Shown here: positions 23,899 through 26,390 of the stretch, in pieces
How positions within the stretch are numbered: the first letter of the stretch is position 1
Layout of the letters: the number at the start of each line of letters is the position of its first letter
Source of the DNA: UBA8828 sp046315175
GTDB lineage: Bacteria; Verrucomicrobiota; Verrucomicrobiia; Opitutales; UBA953
NCBI GenBank assembly: GCA_046315175.1
Contig: JBKDBK010000054.1
Coordinates: 1-26,390 of the forward strand
Direction of reading: 5' to 3'
Length of the DNA: 26,390 bases
Notes under the pieces: generated by a model
What the model was told of the DNA's origin: nothing
The model's input: only the letters and a program-made list of their open reading frames with translations
Database searches by the model: none
Translations under genes and position numbers: made by a program

Positions 23899-25227
23899 TT
23901 ATCTCCCCGCGCCCGCTCTCACCGCCTCGAAGATCCATCCCTCGGCTTGCCAGTCGAAATTGGGGATTCGATTCCCCCTGGGATCCTTGAGGAGTTCATC
24001 CGGAATCGGGTCATTCGTCACGCGAAACAACTTGAGCGTGCCCTCGCCCACGAACTTGTTTTTCTCCCGCTGGGGCTTGGCCACCTCGATGGTCAGGTAG
24101 ACATCGAACACGCCGCCCGGGGTCTCGCCGATGAGAATCTCAATGGGAATGGTTTCACCCTTGCGCACGGTGAGCCACGGGCCCGCCCGCAGCCGCGCCA
24201 GGCCGCCTGGCGCGCGGTTGAAAGCAAACGCGTCCGTCACCACCTGGTTGAAGTCCTTGTAGTTGCCGTCACGACCCACCTCAAAGTGCTCATAGCCGTC
24301 ATCCAGGGCGATTTTCCTATTCCAGCGCACCAACAGCCAGTCGTCTCCCGAGCCCACAAAGCGGAAAGTCCCCGTCTGCGGCGCCCGCACGGTTCCCTTG
24401 TAATGGACCACCCAGCGGGAGGGAGCCACCTCCTTCTCAACCCCGTACGCCTCCGGCGCCGCGTTGGCGCTCCTCGACGGGATGAAGAGCTGGCTGGCAT
24501 AAAGCGGCTCCGGCGCCTCGTAATAGCGCGAGAACTTGGAGGGGTTCCAGTTGGCGTTGAGGAAGTCCCTCACCGCCTCGCGATAGGGACCGATGTTATC
24601 CTTAGCCTCGGTCGGCCGCTTCTGCCGCGTCTGCTTGATGTCGTAGAAGGTGCCCATCAGCCCGTTGACCGCGAACTTCGAGCCGAAGACGCCGACGAAG
24701 TTGCGGGCGTTGCCGACGCCGACGCCCTTCCCGGCGCCGATGCCGCCGCCCGAGCCGCCGCCGAAGCCCTTGGAGGAGCCGCCGCCGGAAAGGCCGGCCA
24801 TCAGCGAGGGGGCCGACGTCGTCGGCAGGTCGGGCAGGGCGACCGAGGCCGTGGCCGACTTCGAGGTGATGCGCGCCGAGGTGCGGGCCAGGTTCTGGAC
24901 GTTCTTCGGTTGCAGCTTGTGCTCGTAGACCTTGGCCCGCTCACCCTTGGCCCCGCCGCCCGAGCCGGTGGCGAAGGTGTCCGGGTCCGTCTTCGCCTCG
25001 TCCGTGATCGTCACGATCACCCAGGCTGCGAACAGCAGCAACAGCGCCCCGTGGAAGACCACCGAGATGACCAGGCCTTCGCCCCCGATCCGCTTCCAGA
25101 ACGGCAGCTTGCGGCGCACACCCTGGGCGGGCGTGTCGGCGTAGTCGGCGTAAGCCGGCTCCTGCGGGATGTCGCTTCCCGGGGGAGTTTCCTCAGGACT
25201 GGGAGGAGGGGTCTCCGATGAGGCCAT
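23899..25227 (-). CDS. Membrane-anchored protein with Gly-rich linker and PA14-like C-terminal domain (paralogue 1)
   Basis: A 442-residue protein of no assigned function. Residues 1-47 are Pro-rich and cytoplasmic, ending in basic RRKLPFWKR; 51-75 form one membrane helix (GLVISVVFHGALLLLFAAWV); then come a linker with LPDLP and a Gly/Ser-rich tract (147-172). GTFYDIKQTRQKRPTE (192-207) starts the outer part, and 240-390 look like a PA14-type beta domain (YKGTVRAPQTGTFRFVGSGDD, 276-296). The helix plus linker resembles the N-terminus of TonB-like transducers, so a surface or envelope role is inferred. There is no TonB C-terminal domain and no exbB or exbD gene in view. A second paralogue lies 38 bp upstream on the same strand. 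The ATG at 25227 follows a promoter-like pair by seven bases. Confidence 0.82.
   Translation of the reverse strand: MASSETPPPSPEETPPGSDIPQEPAYADYADTPAQGVRRKLPFWKRIGGEGLVISVVFHGALLLLFAAWVIVTITDEAKTDPDTFATGSGGGAKGERAKVYEHKLQPKNVQNLARTSARITSKSATASVALPDLPTTSAPSLMAGLSGGGSSKGFGGGSGGGIGAGKGVGVGNARNFVGVFGSKFAVNGLMGTFYDIKQTRQKRPTEAKDNIGPYREAVRDFLNANWNPSKFSRYYEAPEPLYASQLFIPSRSANAAPEAYGVEKEVAPSRWVVHYKGTVRAPQTGTFRFVGSGDDWLLVRWNRKIALDDGYEHFEVGRDGNYKDFNQVVTDAFAFNRAPGGLARLRAGPWLTVRKGETIPIEILIGETPGGVFDVYLTIEVAKPQREKNKFVGEGTLKLFRVTNDPIPDELLKDPRGNRIPNFDWQAEGWIFEAVRAGAGR
24691..25008 (-). repeat. Near-identical 5' coding block, copy 1 of 2
   Basis: This stretch, coding for the linker and Gly-rich tract of paralogue 1, matches 26073-26390 without gaps (offset 1382). 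By hand count there are 17 mismatches in 318 bp, about 95% identity. Similarity falls sharply below 24691, where the two proteins diverge. The other end of the match lies beyond the window in copy 2. Confidence 0.85.
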
Positions 25228-25234
25228 GCCCTAT

Positions 25235-25262
25235 AGTTTGACCCCCGACCCAGGGAAGCCAA
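25235..25262 (-). promoter_or_regulatory. Predicted promoter between the two paralogues (leaderless geometry)
   Basis: On the minus strand TTGGCT (25257-25262), 16 bp, CAAACT (25235-25240), then seven bases to the ATG at 25227. It begins three bases after the stop codon of paralogue 2, so paralogue 1 may have its own start of transcription. Confidence 0.48.
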
Positions 25263-25265
25263 TCC

Positions 25266-26390
25266 CTATCGGCTGCCACCCCGGGAAACCACGCCGTTCA
25301 GCTCGCAGCCAAACAAGGGCCCCTCGGTCTGGTGGTCGATGTGGTTGCTTCGCTTCAGCTGGATTTCCTCAGGGGACATCGGTTCAAGCATGAAGATGGG
25401 CAGCTGGGTGTCCCTCCCTGCGCTCGGATAGCTCACCCCCTGTTGCTCAATGAGCAGGGCCGCGGAGAACAGCCCGCCGTAGGATTCACCGAAGGCGATT
25501 TGGATGCGGTAGGCCTGGCCCTTGCGCAGGTCGAGCCACTCACCGGCATACCGGCCGCCCGCATGCGGCGGGAAGCGCATGCCTTGGCCATCCGTCTTAC
25601 CCGCGTTCTTGGGCAGCCAGTCGGGCTCAAATCGCGTCACGTTGAGCCTCGAGTTGGGCCAGAAGGTTGAGAGCACCGTCTTGCCACCGACCGCGACCAC
25701 CATGATGTCGTCGCCCAGCCCCACAAAGCGGTATTTTCCCGTGGTGGGCGGCGCGAACGAGCCCTCGTAGTAGGCCAGCCAGCCCGGAGCCTGAATCTCC
25801 TTCTCGCACTCAAAGGCCTTGGTCGCCTCCGCCGCGTTGCGCGGCGGGATGAAGATGTTGGAGGCATAGAGCTTCAGCTCTGCCTGCCGGTAACGGCTGT
25901 CGAGCATCGCCTTTGCCCCGGACCAGCCCCGATCCATGGTCTCAAAGGCCTTTTGGATTTGGGCTATGCGCTCAGCCGATTCCCCGCCCAGCGCCCTTCC
26001 GGTCGGGCCGAATTTAAGGTCGTAGAGCGTCCCCTCGAGCGCGTTCGCCCGCTTGAACGCGCCGCCGAAGGCACCGACAAAGTTGCGGGCGTTGCCGACG
26101 CCGACGCCCTTGCCGGCGCCGATGCCGCCGCCGGAGCCGTCGCCGAAGCCCTTCGAGGAGCCGCCGCCGGAAAGCCCGGCCATCAGCGAGGGGGCCGCCG
26201 TCGTCGGTAGGTCGGGCAGGGCCACCGAGGCGGTGGCCGACTTCGAGGTGATGCGCGCCGAGGTGCGCGCCAGGTTCTGGGCGTTCTTCGGTTGCAGCTT
26301 GTGCTCGTACACCTTGGCCCGCTCACCCTTCGCCCCGCCGCCCGAGCCGGTGGCGAACGTCTCCGGGTCCGTCTTCGCCTCGTCCGTGAT
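25266..26390 (-). CDS. Membrane-anchored protein with Gly-rich linker and PA14-like domain (paralogue 2), N-terminus beyond window
   Basis: 374 codons are visible; the gene starts outside the window. The first visible residues (ITDEAKTDPETFATGSGGG) match residues 74-92 of paralogue 1, just after its membrane helix, so the missing part should be the Pro-rich start and the helix. The Gly-rich tract, FVGAFGGAF and GTLYDLKF follow. The outer domain then differs: a PA14-like region with YYEGSFAPPTTGKYRFVGLGDD aligns with the same motif in paralogue 1, but overall similarity there is low. It ends with a Cys- and Gly-containing tail (FGCELNGVV). The shared anchor with divergent outer domains suggests that the two proteins act in one envelope assembly but bind different partners; this is inference. 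Confidence 0.8.
   Translation of the reverse strand: MTDEAKTDPETFATGSGGGAKGERAKVYEHKLQPKNAQNLARTSARITSKSATASVALPDLPTTAAPSLMAGLSGGGSSKGFGDGSGGGIGAGKGVGVGNARNFVGAFGGAFKRANALEGTLYDLKFGPTGRALGGESAERIAQIQKAFETMDRGWSGAKAMLDSRYRQAELKLYASNIFIPPRNAAEATKAFECEKEIQAPGWLAYYEGSFAPPTTGKYRFVGLGDDIMVVAVGGKTVLSTFWPNSRLNVTRFEPDWLPKNAGKTDGQGMRFPPHAGGRYAGEWLDLRKGQAYRIQIAFGESYGGLFSAALLIEQQGVSYPSAGRDTQLPIFMLEPMSPEEIQLKRSNHIDHQTEGPLFGCELNGVVSRGGSR
26073..26390 (-). repeat. Near-identical 5' coding block, copy 2 of 2
   Basis: Partner of 24691-25008, inside paralogue 2. It reaches the window edge, so the true length of the duplicated block is unknown. Confidence 0.85.

Overview
This is a GC-rich (roughly 70% by eye) chromosomal segment of a free-living bacterium with tightly packed housekeeping genes. 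The likely host is a Verrucomicrobiota member, perhaps Opitutae-like. That placement is inference from the long-form PurF-type N-terminus, the tandem membrane-anchored proteins with a Gly-rich linker and PA14-like domain, near-absence of Shine-Dalgarno sequences, and the style of the ATP synthase proteins. No phage, plasmid, IS element, CRISPR array, rRNA or tRNA was seen.

Layout. 1-1897 (minus): a Nudix hydrolase, a kinase-like protein of unknown role and the 5' end of a PurF-family amidotransferase. 1983-4860: an Fpg/Nei-type glycosylase that has lost most zinc ligands, two 16S rRNA methyltransferases (RsmD, RsmE) meeting tail to tail, and PdxH. 4969-11487: a complete F1Fo ATP synthase operon in the order a-c-b-delta-alpha-gamma-beta-epsilon, with an unusually short delta subunit and a c-subunit gene set between an A-rich leader and a strong hairpin. 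11562-18230: a catabolic cluster of a PutA-type bifunctional proline enzyme, threonine dehydrogenase (tdh) and glycine C-acetyltransferase (kbl), followed by SlyX-like and SRAP/YedK-like genes. 18231-19221: two related intergenic repeats of 9-bp period on either side of a small cupin gene. 19222-20930: a ROK sugar kinase and a family 2 glycosyltransferase. 20935-23693: a transglutaminase-like protein (minus), FmdB-like zinc ribbon, M50/site-2 protease, a short RodZ-like protein and an HNH nuclease. 23899-26390 (minus): two tandem paralogues, the second cut by the window edge, sharing an almost identical 318-bp 5' block.

How the genes work together. The catabolic cluster turns proline into glutamate and threonine into glycine plus acetyl-CoA; the reducing power formed would feed respiration and the neighbouring ATP synthase. 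The ATP synthase through SRAP block uses almost only C- or G-ending codons, which suggests strong expression and also creates long spurious antisense reading frames.

The most notable signal is regulatory. Eight transcription-unit starts on both strands carry TTGnnn, a 16-17 bp spacer and an nAnnnT hexamer ending 6-7 bp before the start codon. This geometry predicts transcription starting at or next to the start codon, that is, leaderless mRNAs. Genes inside operons also lack Shine-Dalgarno sequences; atpB is the only clear exception.
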